Assembly: GCA_019120525.1 (NCBI GenBank)
Contig: DWUW01000319.1
Location: forward strand, 1-25,189
Direction: 5' to 3'
Length of the DNA: 25,189 bases
Source of the DNA: Candidatus Eisenbergiella stercorigallinarum
Lineage (GTDB): Bacteria > Bacillota > Clostridia > Lachnospirales > Lachnospiraceae
Shown here: piece by piece, positions 7,397-14,981 of the stretch
Layout of the letters: each line of letters starts with the position of its first letter
How positions within the stretch are numbered: the first letter of the stretch is position 1
Made by a program: the position numbers and the translations under genes
Notes under the pieces: generated by a model
Seen by the model: only the letters and a program-made list of their open reading frames with translations
Told to the model about the DNA's origin: nothing
Database searches by the model: none

Positions 7397-7438
7397 GAAA
7401 GGTTTTTTCGGGGGATTTCTTTGGAAAAAAAGCCTTTC
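7397..7438 (+). other. Leader hairpin at the 5' end of hppA mRNA
   Basis: GAAAGG plus six Ts (7397-7408) can pair with a run of As and CCTTTC (7425-7438), leaving a single bulged G. The stem would begin at the predicted transcript 5' end and finish about 25 bases before the ribosome binding site AAGGGGTG. It may protect the RNA end; I do not recognise a riboswitch class. Confidence 0.35.
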
Positions 7439-7481
7439 GGGGCACAGATTCCAGCAGTGATCAAAAGAAAGGGGTGAATTT

Positions 7482-9590
7482 ATGGAATCGCTCATGCAGC
7501 TTGTTGCTATTCTTTCATTTCTCGCCGTGGTGATCGCTTTTGCCTTCGCCGCTTATCTGTATCTGTGGGTGAAAAGACAGCCCTCTGAAAACAGACGGAT
7601 CCGGGAGGTTTCCGCTCTGATCCAGGCGGGAGCGAACACCTTTATGAGACGGGAATACGGCATCCTCGCCAGGTTCGCGGGCGCGGCGGCCGTTCTGATC
7701 TTCCTGTTCCTGCCGGAGCCTCTCTGGACGGGTAAGCTGACCGGGCCGGACGGCATCCTGATCCGGCATGCCGCCATGGTCATCGCCTATCTGGCCGGCA
7801 CCGTCCTTTCCGCCATCGCCGGAAAGATCGGCATTCTGGTGGCAACCTCTGCCAACGGGCGGACGGCGGAAGGAGCGAAAAAAGATCTGAAGACCGCGTT
7901 TCTGATCGGCTTCCGGGGCGGCTCCGTCATGGGCCTTGCCGTGGTGGGCTTCAGCCTGCTCGGCGTCATGGCCGTGCTTCTTCTGACGGCGGACGCCACC
8001 ATCCTGCTCGGCTTTTCCTTCGGCGCCAGCTCCCTGGCCCTGTTTGCCAAGGCCGGCGGCGGCATTTTCACCAAGACGGCGGACGTGGCGGCGGACCTGA
8101 CCGGCAAGGTGGAGCTTGGGATCCCGGAGGATGATCCGAGAAATCCCGCGGTCATCGCGGACAACGTTGGCGACAATGTGGGCGACGTGGCCGGAATGGG
8201 GGCCGACCTGTTCGATTCCAATGTCGCCGCAATGGCTTCCGCGCTCGTCATGAGCCAGGCTCTGGACGGAGGGTTCGGCGCGAACACCGCCATGGTTTTC
8301 TGCTACGCGGCGCTCGGCCTGATCGCTTCCATCATCGGCATCGCCTGCGCACGGGTCGGGAAAAAGGGGAATCCCACCGGCGCTCTGAATGCCTCCACCT
8401 ATTCCACCACAGCCATTTTCCTGGTGCTGACCGCTGCGGCCACCTGTTTCCTTGAGGGCTTTCAGTGGCGCATCTGGGGCGCTTCTGCGGTGGGCCTGAT
8501 CGTGGGCGTGGTCATCGGCATCACCACGGATTATTTCACGGATGATTCCAGGCCCATCGTGCGGAAGGTGGCGCGTGCCTCCCGCTCCGGCTCGGCCTTC
8601 ACCGTGCTTTCCGGCGTTTCCTACGGCTTTATTTCCGCCCTGCCCGCCATGGTGGGCATCGCCGTTTCCGCCCTTGCGGCCTACATGCTCTGCGATCCGC
8701 TGGGAGAAGGCTACGCCCTCTTCGGGATCGCCATGGCGGCTGTGGGCATGCTCTCCATCGTGGGCATGATCATCAGCAACGACGCCTACGGCCCCATCGT
8801 GGACAATGCCAGAGGCCTTGCGGAGATGGGAGACCTGGGCGAAGAGACCATCCGCATCGCGGACGAGCTGGACAGCGCGGGAAATACCGTCAAGGCCGTG
8901 ACCAAGGGCTTTGCCATCGGCGCGGCGGGACTGACCGTCATTTCCCTGCTGGGAGCCTATATGTCCGAGGTCAACGAATCCCTCTCCGAAATGGGGCGGG
9001 AGCTTCTGACCGGCTTTGATATCATGGATCCCACCGTGTTTTTCGGGATCCTCATAGGCGCCTCCATCCCCGCCGTGTTCTCCGCCATGCTGATCCTCGG
9101 CGTGGATAAGAACGCCCAGCGCATGGTGGAGGAGATCCGCCGCCAGTTCCGGGAGATCCGCGGGCTGAAGGAAGGAAAAAAGGGCGTAAAGCCCGATTAT
9201 GATACCTGCATCGGCATCGCGACGGACGGGGCCTTAAAGGAGCTGATCCCCGCCGGGCTCGTCGCCATCCTCGCCACCATCCTGGTGGGCTTCATCGGCG
9301 GCCCTTCCGCCATCGGCGGCTTCCTGCTGGGCAATATCATAAGCGGCCTTCTGCTGGCCCTGTTCATGTCAAACGCCGGCGGCCTGTGGGACAACGCCAA
9401 GAAATACGTGGAAGCGGGCAACGAAGGCGGCAAGGGTTCCGACGCCCACAAGGCCGCCGTCACCGGTGACACCGTGGGCGATCCCTTCAAGGATACGGCA
9501 GGCCCTTCCATCAACACCCAGATCACCGTGGTGTCTCTGGTGGCCTCCCTGCTTTCCGGCCTGTTCGCGGCGTTCTCGCTGTTTGGCTGA
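7482..9590 (+). CDS. hppA: Membrane-bound ion-pumping pyrophosphatase
   Basis: HppA hydrolyses pyrophosphate and uses the energy to move H+ or Na+ across the membrane, saving ATP in fermenters. At 702 residues and about 16 membrane segments it has the family's normal size. Active-site signatures are DVAADLTGKVE (201-211), DDPRNPAVIADNVGDNVGD (217-235), DNARGLAEM near 441 and, at the C-terminus, GLWDNAKK and DTVGDPFKDT. The motif GNTVKAVTKG carries K471 and T474 where potassium-dependent members have Ala and Gly, so this belongs to the K+-independent subfamily, whose characterised members mostly pump protons. The start has a strong AAGGGGTG 7 bases upstream. It is transcribed alone and its stop lies 4 bases from that of the convergent GH13_4 gene. 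Confidence 0.96.
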   Translation: MESLMQLVAILSFLAVVIAFAFAAYLYLWVKRQPSENRRIREVSALIQAGANTFMRREYGILARFAGAAAVLIFLFLPEPLWTGKLTGPDGILIRHAAMVIAYLAGTVLSAIAGKIGILVATSANGRTAEGAKKDLKTAFLIGFRGGSVMGLAVVGFSLLGVMAVLLLTADATILLGFSFGASSLALFAKAGGGIFTKTADVAADLTGKVELGIPEDDPRNPAVIADNVGDNVGDVAGMGADLFDSNVAAMASALVMSQALDGGFGANTAMVFCYAALGLIASIIGIACARVGKKGNPTGALNASTYSTTAIFLVLTAAATCFLEGFQWRIWGASAVGLIVGVVIGITTDYFTDDSRPIVRKVARASRSGSAFTVLSGVSYGFISALPAMVGIAVSALAAYMLCDPLGEGYALFGIAMAAVGMLSIVGMIISNDAYGPIVDNARGLAEMGDLGEETIRIADELDSAGNTVKAVTKGFAIGAAGLTVISLLGAYMSEVNESLSEMGRELLTGFDIMDPTVFFGILIGASIPAVFSAMLILGVDKNAQRMVEEIRRQFREIRGLKEGKKGVKPDYDTCIGIATDGALKELIPAGLVAILATILVGFIGGPSAIGGFLLGNIISGLLLALFMSNAGGLWDNAKKYVEAGNEGGKGSDAHKAAVTGDTVGDPFKDTAGPSINTQITVVSLVASLLSGLFAAFSLFG

Positions 9591-9600
9591 AAAATCAGCC
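9585..9600. terminator. Hairpin formed by two convergent stop codons
   Basis: GGCTGA (9585-9590) and TCAGCC (9595-9600) form a perfect 6-bp stem with an AAAA loop. The TGA of hppA ends the left arm and the TGA of the opposing gene is the complement of the first three bases of the right arm. No T-tract follows on either strand, so its strength as a terminator is doubtful. Confidence 0.4.
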
Positions 9601-11430
9601 CTTCACCATCCACCGGTACTGGTAGGGCGCCAGCTGCACCGCGGAGGGCTGCAGGCCTTCGCCGGTAAACAGATCCCGGTACTCCCCGGAAAGGGCGGGC
9701 AGATGGGCCTGCTGATGCTGATCGGAAAAATTGGCGAGGCAGACCAGCTCCCGTCCTTCCAGGGTGCGCCGGATGGCGAATACCTTCGGCGTGAGGGTGT
9801 CCCAGGTGGTCACCCATACGCCGGGGCCGAAGCAGGGCTCTTTCCTGCGGAGCTCTTCCATCTCTTTCAGCCCGTCCCAGATCTCCTGCTGCACGGTCCC
9901 GGGCACGGTGCGAAGCGCCGCGTTCTCCCAGTTAAAGGGGCTTCTGTGCAGATATCTGCTGTCCTGGGCCGTATCCGGATTTTCCTTATAGCTGTAATCG
10001 TTCACCTGTCCGATCTCATCGCCGCTTGACAGCATGGGAAAGCCCTCCAGGCTCATGCAGGCCGCGTGCATCAGAAGATCCCGGCGGATGCCGGTCTCCA
10101 CCTGCGCCCTGTCCCCTTCAAAGCCGCCCTTCTCAATGCCGCACAGGCTGGCCGTGGTGCCGCAGCTTCTCGCGTCTCTGCTCACCGGATCAAAATTGTA
10201 AAGCTCCCCTCTGGCGAAGCTTCCGGGGAAAGACCCTTCATAGAATCGGTACAGATATTCCTTGTGAAGCAGCGGGTCGATCATCAGCCGCTTTTCCTCT
10301 TCCTCATCCAGCCCCCAGCCGATATCGTCATGGCAGCGCAGATAATTGACAAAATAACAGTTGTCCGGCAGGCTGTGGATCACATCCATCTGATGCTTCA
10401 GAAGCCTGGTGTCCTGGGTGGCAAGCGCGGCCCAGAGATTGACCATGCTGGAAACGCCGTAAAGCATGTGGCATTCCGGATGCTCCGGCGTCCCGAAATA
10501 GGCGGGAAGCTCCTTCGGGGCCATGACCACCTCTCCCTTCAGGATCACGGCCGGGCAGACCACCTCCAGCACCATGCGCAGCATGCGCACGATCCGGTGG
10601 ACCTGCGGAAGGTTCCGGCAGCTGGTCCCAAGCTCCTTCCAGATATAGGGGACCGCGTCGATGCGGAAGATCTCTACGCCCAGGTTGGCAAGGAACAGGA
10701 TGTTCGCCGTCATCTCGTTGAATACAACGGGATTCTGATAGTTCAGATCCCACTGATAGGGGTAAAAGGTGGTCAGCACATATTTTTTCATCTCCCCGCA
10801 CCAGGTAAAATTGCCCGGCGCGGTGGCGGGAAATACCTGCGGCATGGTCTGCTCAAACTGAGAGGGAATGTCATAGGTATCGTAGCACTGATACCGGTCC
10901 TGATATTCCTTCTCCCCGGCCTTCGCCCGCATCGCCCACTCATGGGTGTCCGCCGTGTGGTTCATCACCACGTCCAGGCAGAGACTGATCCCCCGCTCCC
11001 GCAGCTTTCCCGTGAGGACCGAAAGCTGACGGTTGGTCCCGATCTGCGGATCCACCGTGCGGAAGTCCTCCACCGCGTAGCCGCCGTCGTTCATGGGGTG
11101 AGGCATCTTCAGAAGGGGCATCAGATGCAGATAGGTGATCTTCTGCTCCGACAGGTAATCCAGCTTCTCCGTAAGCCCCTTCAGCCCGCCCGCGAACAGC
11201 TTCGGATACATGGTGATCCCAAGCATCCGGCTCTCCCGGTACCAGTCCGGCGTCTCCTCCCTCTTTCTGTCCAGCTCCTTCAGCGCTGCGGAGCGCTTCG
11301 CGTAAAAATCCCGCATGCTCTCCACAAGCCGTCTGTATCCCGCCTCGTCGTGATAAAGCTCTTCGTAGATCCCGTGAAGCTCCGCTTCATGGCGCGCAAG
11401 GCGCTCCGCAAAAAGTCCTGTTCTGGTCAT
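9595..11430 (-). CDS. GH13_4 amylosucrase / sucrose hydrolase
   Basis: This 611-residue cytoplasmic enzyme closely follows Neisseria amylosucrase (about 636 residues), which transfers glucose from sucrose onto an alpha-1,4-glucan and releases fructose; relatives simply hydrolyse sucrose. An N-terminal helical domain (about 1-65) precedes the barrel. The nucleophile is D258 in FRIDAVPYIWKELGTS, the acid/base E300 in LKGEVV, and the third carboxylate D368 in CHDDIGW. The sucrose-pocket pair is kept: D115 in MNDGGYAV and the Arg of QDSRYLHR, matching D144 and R509 of the Neisseria enzyme. GH13_4 versus other GH13 groups is therefore clear; polymerase versus hydrolase is not decidable. Its ATG overlaps the kinase stop (ATGA at 11427-11430), so translation is coupled. 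Linkage to a two-component system and a nearby alpha-galactosidase suggests it handles sucrose released from raffinose-type sugars. Confidence 0.88.
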   Translation of the reverse strand: MTRTGLFAERLARHEAELHGIYEELYHDEAGYRRLVESMRDFYAKRSAALKELDRKREETPDWYRESRMLGITMYPKLFAGGLKGLTEKLDYLSEQKITYLHLMPLLKMPHPMNDGGYAVEDFRTVDPQIGTNRQLSVLTGKLRERGISLCLDVVMNHTADTHEWAMRAKAGEKEYQDRYQCYDTYDIPSQFEQTMPQVFPATAPGNFTWCGEMKKYVLTTFYPYQWDLNYQNPVVFNEMTANILFLANLGVEIFRIDAVPYIWKELGTSCRNLPQVHRIVRMLRMVLEVVCPAVILKGEVVMAPKELPAYFGTPEHPECHMLYGVSSMVNLWAALATQDTRLLKHQMDVIHSLPDNCYFVNYLRCHDDIGWGLDEEEEKRLMIDPLLHKEYLYRFYEGSFPGSFARGELYNFDPVSRDARSCGTTASLCGIEKGGFEGDRAQVETGIRRDLLMHAACMSLEGFPMLSSGDEIGQVNDYSYKENPDTAQDSRYLHRSPFNWENAALRTVPGTVQQEIWDGLKEMEELRRKEPCFGPGVWVTTWDTLTPKVFAIRRTLEGRELVCLANFSDQHQQAHLPALSGEYRDLFTGEGLQPSAVQLAPYQYRWMVKG

Positions 11431-13187
11431 GCTTTTTCTTCTCCTTCTTTTATCTGTCTGTTTTCATCCTCTCTGACCTTTTTCTCCCCGTCCACAGGGA
11501 TACAGAAGGTCACCAGGGTGCTCTCTCCTTCAATGCTCTGGATGTTCAGGCCGTACGCCTCTCCGTAGGTGAGCCGGATCCTCTCGTCCACGTTTTTCAG
11601 CCCGTAGCCGCCGGAATCCGTTTTCAGCAGGGTGGGAAGCTTCTCCTGCGGAATTCCCACGCCGTTGTCCAGGATCGTGAAGCGGATCTGATCCATTACC
11701 CTTGACACCGAAAGGAACAGCCGTCCCTTCTTCGGCTTGTTCGGCAGGATCCCGTGCACCAGCGCGTTTTCCACCAGCGGCTGCAGCAGCAGATTCGGCA
11801 CATGGACCATGGGAAGCCCCGGATCCACCTGCCAGGTCACATCGAAAAGCTCCTCATGCAGAAGCTTCTGGATATCCAGATAGGAGCTCACGTTTTTCAG
11901 TTCGCTCTCCAGCGTGGTCTCCGACCTTCCCTTATTCAGCGTCGTCCGGTAAAAAACGGACAATAGCTGGGACATGCGGCTGATCTCCTCCTGTCCCGCA
12001 AGCAGCGCCCTGCTGTTGATCAGGGACAGGCAGTTATACAGGAAATGGGGATTGATCTGCGCCTGCAGGGCCTTCAGCTCCGCCTCCCGCAGCAGGATCT
12101 TATTCTGGTAATCCTCCTGGATCAGCCGGTTCAGCCGGTCCAGCATCTCCTGAAAGCTCTTGGTCAGATCGCCGATCTCATCCGGGCAGTCGTCCCGCAC
12201 GTCCACGGCCAGGTTTCCGTTCTTGACCTCCTGAATGTGCCCGTAAAACAGATTGATCCGCTTCATGAAAAGCGCCGCCCAGAACCCGCTCATCACCACG
12301 ATCAGGATCAGGCAGGCCAGGATGATCAGGACGATCACCGCGCTCATCCGGGAAATGGGCTCCGTCAGGAGTCGGGCAGGCTTTTCCAGAAGGATCTCCC
12401 AGTCCGCCAGCGTAGTCTTACTGGTAAGGGAATACCACCTTCCCCGCTCCCCTTCTTCGTCCGGCGTGTCGGCGCTGAAGGAATACAGAAGCTGACCGGG
12501 AGACGATACCTCCACCCTGCTGTCGCTGGAAACGCTTTCCAGCACCTGGAAAAAAAACTCCGGATCCAGCGTGATGCTGATGCAGTTTTCCGAGTAGGAG
12601 CGCACATATTTTTCATAGGGCTCCGGCAGTTTCTGGATCACGCACAGCGTGCCGTCCTCATTCAGATACCATGAGGGCCTGGCCGTGACCGCCTCCGGCG
12701 TGTACCAGCCCTGCGCCTCCAGGTCGGAAACCGGCCTCAGCTGCTTTCCGTGCGTCAGCCCGGACTGGGCGTTGTACACGGTGATCTGCAGCACCTCCGG
12801 GTGCAGCACGTAAATGCTGTTTAAGAACACATCGAACTCATAGTTGAGCTGTGAATAGGTATCCACGAGCTGCGAGGTGTCCTGAAAGGGAATGGTGAAC
12901 ACCACGTTGGAGGAGGCCAGATAGGCCAGAAGCCCCTCGTATACCCGGATCTGCGTATCCGTGGACGCCACCGCCGTCTGAAGGGCGGAATCCATGGCCC
13001 GGTACTCTCTCGTATACAGAAGCCGCACCGTCTGCTGATAGCAGAAGATCCCCATGACGCTCAGCGGGAGCATGCCCGTCAGAAAACAGATGACCCCCAG
13101 CTTCTTCCGGTACTTCATCCGCTGGAACCCGTTCAGCAGGCCTGTACGGAGCGCTGCGATTTTTCCGCCGATCTTCGATTTTTTCAT
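11427..13187 (-). CDS. YesM-type sensor histidine kinase
   Basis: The 586-residue membrane kinase has a transmembrane helix at about 29-48, an extracellular sensor of about 230 residues, a second helix at about 282-308, a HAMP segment (about 309-360) and a His_kinase/HATPase module. H381 in QINPHFLYN is the phosphorylated histidine; ATP-binding boxes are N474 in LVENALVHG, DNGVGIP and GYGLKNV. YesM kinases pair with YesN regulators and typically respond to extracellular sugars. GAGG lies 4 bases before the ATG, with AAGGA further upstream. It follows the regulator gene by 48 bases, in which GCGTCC (13209-13214) and GGACGC (13219-13224) form a small hairpin, and it is coupled to the GH13_4 gene. 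The ligand is unknown; the divergent transporter is the likely target. Confidence 0.93.
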   Translation of the reverse strand: MKKSKIGGKIAALRTGLLNGFQRMKYRKKLGVICFLTGMLPLSVMGIFCYQQTVRLLYTREYRAMDSALQTAVASTDTQIRVYEGLLAYLASSNVVFTIPFQDTSQLVDTYSQLNYEFDVFLNSIYVLHPEVLQITVYNAQSGLTHGKQLRPVSDLEAQGWYTPEAVTARPSWYLNEDGTLCVIQKLPEPYEKYVRSYSENCISITLDPEFFFQVLESVSSDSRVEVSSPGQLLYSFSADTPDEEGERGRWYSLTSKTTLADWEILLEKPARLLTEPISRMSAVIVLIILACLILIVVMSGFWAALFMKRINLFYGHIQEVKNGNLAVDVRDDCPDEIGDLTKSFQEMLDRLNRLIQEDYQNKILLREAELKALQAQINPHFLYNCLSLINSRALLAGQEEISRMSQLLSVFYRTTLNKGRSETTLESELKNVSSYLDIQKLLHEELFDVTWQVDPGLPMVHVPNLLLQPLVENALVHGILPNKPKKGRLFLSVSRVMDQIRFTILDNGVGIPQEKLPTLLKTDSGGYGLKNVDERIRLTYGEAYGLNIQSIEGESTLVTFCIPVDGEKKVREDENRQIKEGEEKA

Positions 13188-13208
13188 CCTTCCTCATTTC
13201 CTTTTCCC

Positions 13209-13224
13209 GCGTCCAAAGGGACGC
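13209..13224 (-). other. Small intercistronic hairpin, regulator to kinase
   Basis: A perfect 6-bp stem (GCGTCC with GGACGC, loop of 4) lies between the regulator stop and the kinase ribosome binding site. It has no T-tract and so should not stop transcription. It may mark RNA processing or separate the expression of the two genes. Confidence 0.3.
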
Positions 13225-13235
13225 TTATTCTTCTG

Positions 13236-14771
13236 TCAGGAGACCGGTCCCGAAGGCTTCCTCTCTTCCTGTCTGTACTTTTCCGGGGAGGAGCCGAAGT
13301 ATTCCCGGAAGCTCTGACAGAAATAGGAATAATTCGGATACCCCACCGCTTCTCCGATGTCGATCACCTTTCGGTTGGTCCCGGTGAGAAGGTCCCTTGC
13401 CCGCTCCATGCGGAACTGCCTGATATACTGGGAAATGCTCTTTCCCATGGACTTCTTGAACAGCCTGCTCAGATAGTCCGGCGTCAGGTATACGATGGAG
13501 GCCAGATGCTCCACGGACAGCTCCTGCCCGTAATTCGCGCCGATATAATCGAGCACCTCCAGGATCTCCCGCCGCATGACCGGCCCGGCGGAAAAGCTCC
13601 GAATGATGCCGGAAGCCAGCTTCTGCACCATGGATACGATCTCGGAAATATCCGGCTGCAGATACAGCTCGGAGATCATGGCGTCCAGCGTTTTCTTTTC
13701 TCCGCCCTTCCCGTCCGCGTAAGGGTACAGGGTGGTGAGAAGGTTGGAAAAAATGAATTTCACATAGATCTGGGACTGATTCTGCCTCGACCGGTATCTG
13801 GAAAACAGGCTGTCCAGCGCCTCCTGCAGCGCGGCCCCGTCCCGGTTTCCAAGCGCCCTTCTGATCTGAAGAAGCTGCCGGTTTTCATCCGTTTCACCAT
13901 CCCCGCCCTCCTTCGCGTCCGCCGTCGTTTCCGCCGTAAACACATGCTCCTGCGGGGCCCAGAAGCGCCGTTCCATCTGCTGCTCCACCTCCGCGTAGGC
14001 GTCCCTGAGGGAAGAAAACGCTACAAGCGGACGGCTGAAGGACAGCCAGCAGGGGATCCGGAACGTCTCCTGGATATGGGAATAGATCTGTCCGCCCAGC
14101 TCCTGCGAACCCTCCGCCGGCGTGCGCAGCATGAGGAGCGCCTGATTCGGAGACAGGTTCAGAGATTCCATGTCCAGCTTCAGGACGCAGCGCAGGCTCT
14201 CATAAAATACGAAGGAATTGTTCTCCAGGAAATCGCCGTCAAAATCCACCAGGACCATGGTCCGAAACCGCTTCAGCTGGTCAAGGACAGCCGGCTCCGC
14301 CTTCGCGTGGTCAAAGTTTCCCGAAATGGAAAGCTGAAGCGCGTACTGAAGCAGGAAGGTCCGCCTCTCATCCCGCTCCCTGCGCGACGCCGCCTCCTCG
14401 TCCAGCTGTCCGATCAGCCCCTCCAGACTGCTTTTCAGATCCTCCGGGACCACCGGCTTCAGGATATAGTTTACCACACCGAGCGTCAGCGCGGTACGTG
14501 CGTATTCAAAATCGGCATAGCTGCTGAAAATAAGAAGCTTCATCTCCGGAAACAGCTTCTCCGCCTGCCGGATCAGCTCCAGCCCGTCCATCCGGGGCAT
14601 CTGCACGTCCGTGAACAGGATGTCCGCCCCGCCCGTTTCCTTCAGCTTTTCCAGCGCCTCCAGCCCGTCTCCCGCCTCCGATACCTCCAGGGCAAGCCCG
14701 GATTCCGCGATCAGGAAGCGCACACATTCTCTTTCCGTCTTTTCATCATCTACCACCAGAATGCGATACAT
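13236..14771 (-). CDS. YesN-type response regulator, AraC DNA-binding domain
   Basis: The 511-residue regulator has an N-terminal receiver (about 1-125) with acidic pocket DDE at 8-10, phosphorylated D55 in LFTDVQMPRMDG and K105 in YILKPV. A long middle region (about 130-400) precedes an AraC double helix-turn-helix (about 405-500) with LSVEHLASIVYLTPDYLSRL and the GYPNYSYFCQSFREYFG signature. The frame is open back to 14876, but the receiver begins exactly at the ATG at 14771, which has GGAGG 10 bases upstream; the extension would cover the promoter. It is first in the operon with the YesM-type kinase and GH13_4 gene. It probably activates the divergent transporter operon through sites in the shared intergenic region; that target is inference. 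Confidence 0.93.
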   Translation of the reverse strand: MYRILVVDDEKTERECVRFLIAESGLALEVSEAGDGLEALEKLKETGGADILFTDVQMPRMDGLELIRQAEKLFPEMKLLIFSSYADFEYARTALTLGVVNYILKPVVPEDLKSSLEGLIGQLDEEAASRRERDERRTFLLQYALQLSISGNFDHAKAEPAVLDQLKRFRTMVLVDFDGDFLENNSFVFYESLRCVLKLDMESLNLSPNQALLMLRTPAEGSQELGGQIYSHIQETFRIPCWLSFSRPLVAFSSLRDAYAEVEQQMERRFWAPQEHVFTAETTADAKEGGDGETDENRQLLQIRRALGNRDGAALQEALDSLFSRYRSRQNQSQIYVKFIFSNLLTTLYPYADGKGGEKKTLDAMISELYLQPDISEIVSMVQKLASGIIRSFSAGPVMRREILEVLDYIGANYGQELSVEHLASIVYLTPDYLSRLFKKSMGKSISQYIRQFRMERARDLLTGTNRKVIDIGEAVGYPNYSYFCQSFREYFGSSPEKYRQEERKPSGPVS

Positions 14772-14804
14772 GTTCTTTTTTCCTCCGGCACTTTGTACAC
14801 AGTC

Positions 14805-14833
14805 AGTATAGAATAAAAATCCCCCATTGTAAA
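14805..14833 (-). promoter_or_regulatory. Sigma-A-type promoter of the regulator operon
   Basis: On the minus strand TTTACA (14828-14833) and TATACT (14805-14810) are 17 bases apart, each 5 of 6 to consensus. This is one of the best promoters in the window, about 30 bases ahead of the regulator start. Confidence 0.65.
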
Positions 14834-14844
14834 ACATAACCATC

Positions 14845-14912
14845 GTTTTCCGGAAAGAAAGCCGGATAACTGACATGTTTTCCGTTTTTTTGATATATAC
14901 CCGTTTTCCCGG
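14845..14912. repeat. Three GTTTTCC direct repeats in the divergent region
   Basis: GTTTTCCGG (14845), GTTTTCCGT (14877) and GTTTTCCCGG (14903) share orientation and start 32 and 26 bases apart, roughly three and two and a half helical turns. They lie between the two divergent promoters. AraC-type regulators usually bind direct repeats, so these are candidate sites for the YesN-type regulator encoded next door. Confidence 0.35.
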
Positions 14913-14915
14913 ATT

Positions 14916-14924
14916 TGCTATGAT
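14916..14924 (+). promoter_or_regulatory. Extended -10 promoter of the transporter operon
   Basis: TGC followed by TATGAT (14919-14924) is an extended -10. No good -35 exists at 17 bases, which fits a promoter needing an activator. An inverted repeat AAGCA (14935-14939) / TGCTT (14948-14952) around TTGCGCGC lies just after the predicted start and could be an operator. Confidence 0.4.
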
Positions 14925-14981
14925 ACAAGACAGAAAGCATTGCGCGCTGCTTACATCGTTATCATGAATGGAGGAAGCAAA

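Noticed and set aside
10066..11568. 500-codon plus-strand frame opposite the GH13_4 gene
   Set aside because: Antisense shadow of a clearly conserved enzyme; composition is His/Arg/Pro-rich and no domain is recognisable.
13506..14816. 436-codon plus-strand frame opposite the response regulator
   Set aside because: Antisense shadow of a receiver/AraC protein with intact motifs.
14772..14876. N-terminal extension of the response regulator
   Set aside because: The receiver domain begins at 14771 with GGAGG upstream, and the extension covers the predicted promoter.
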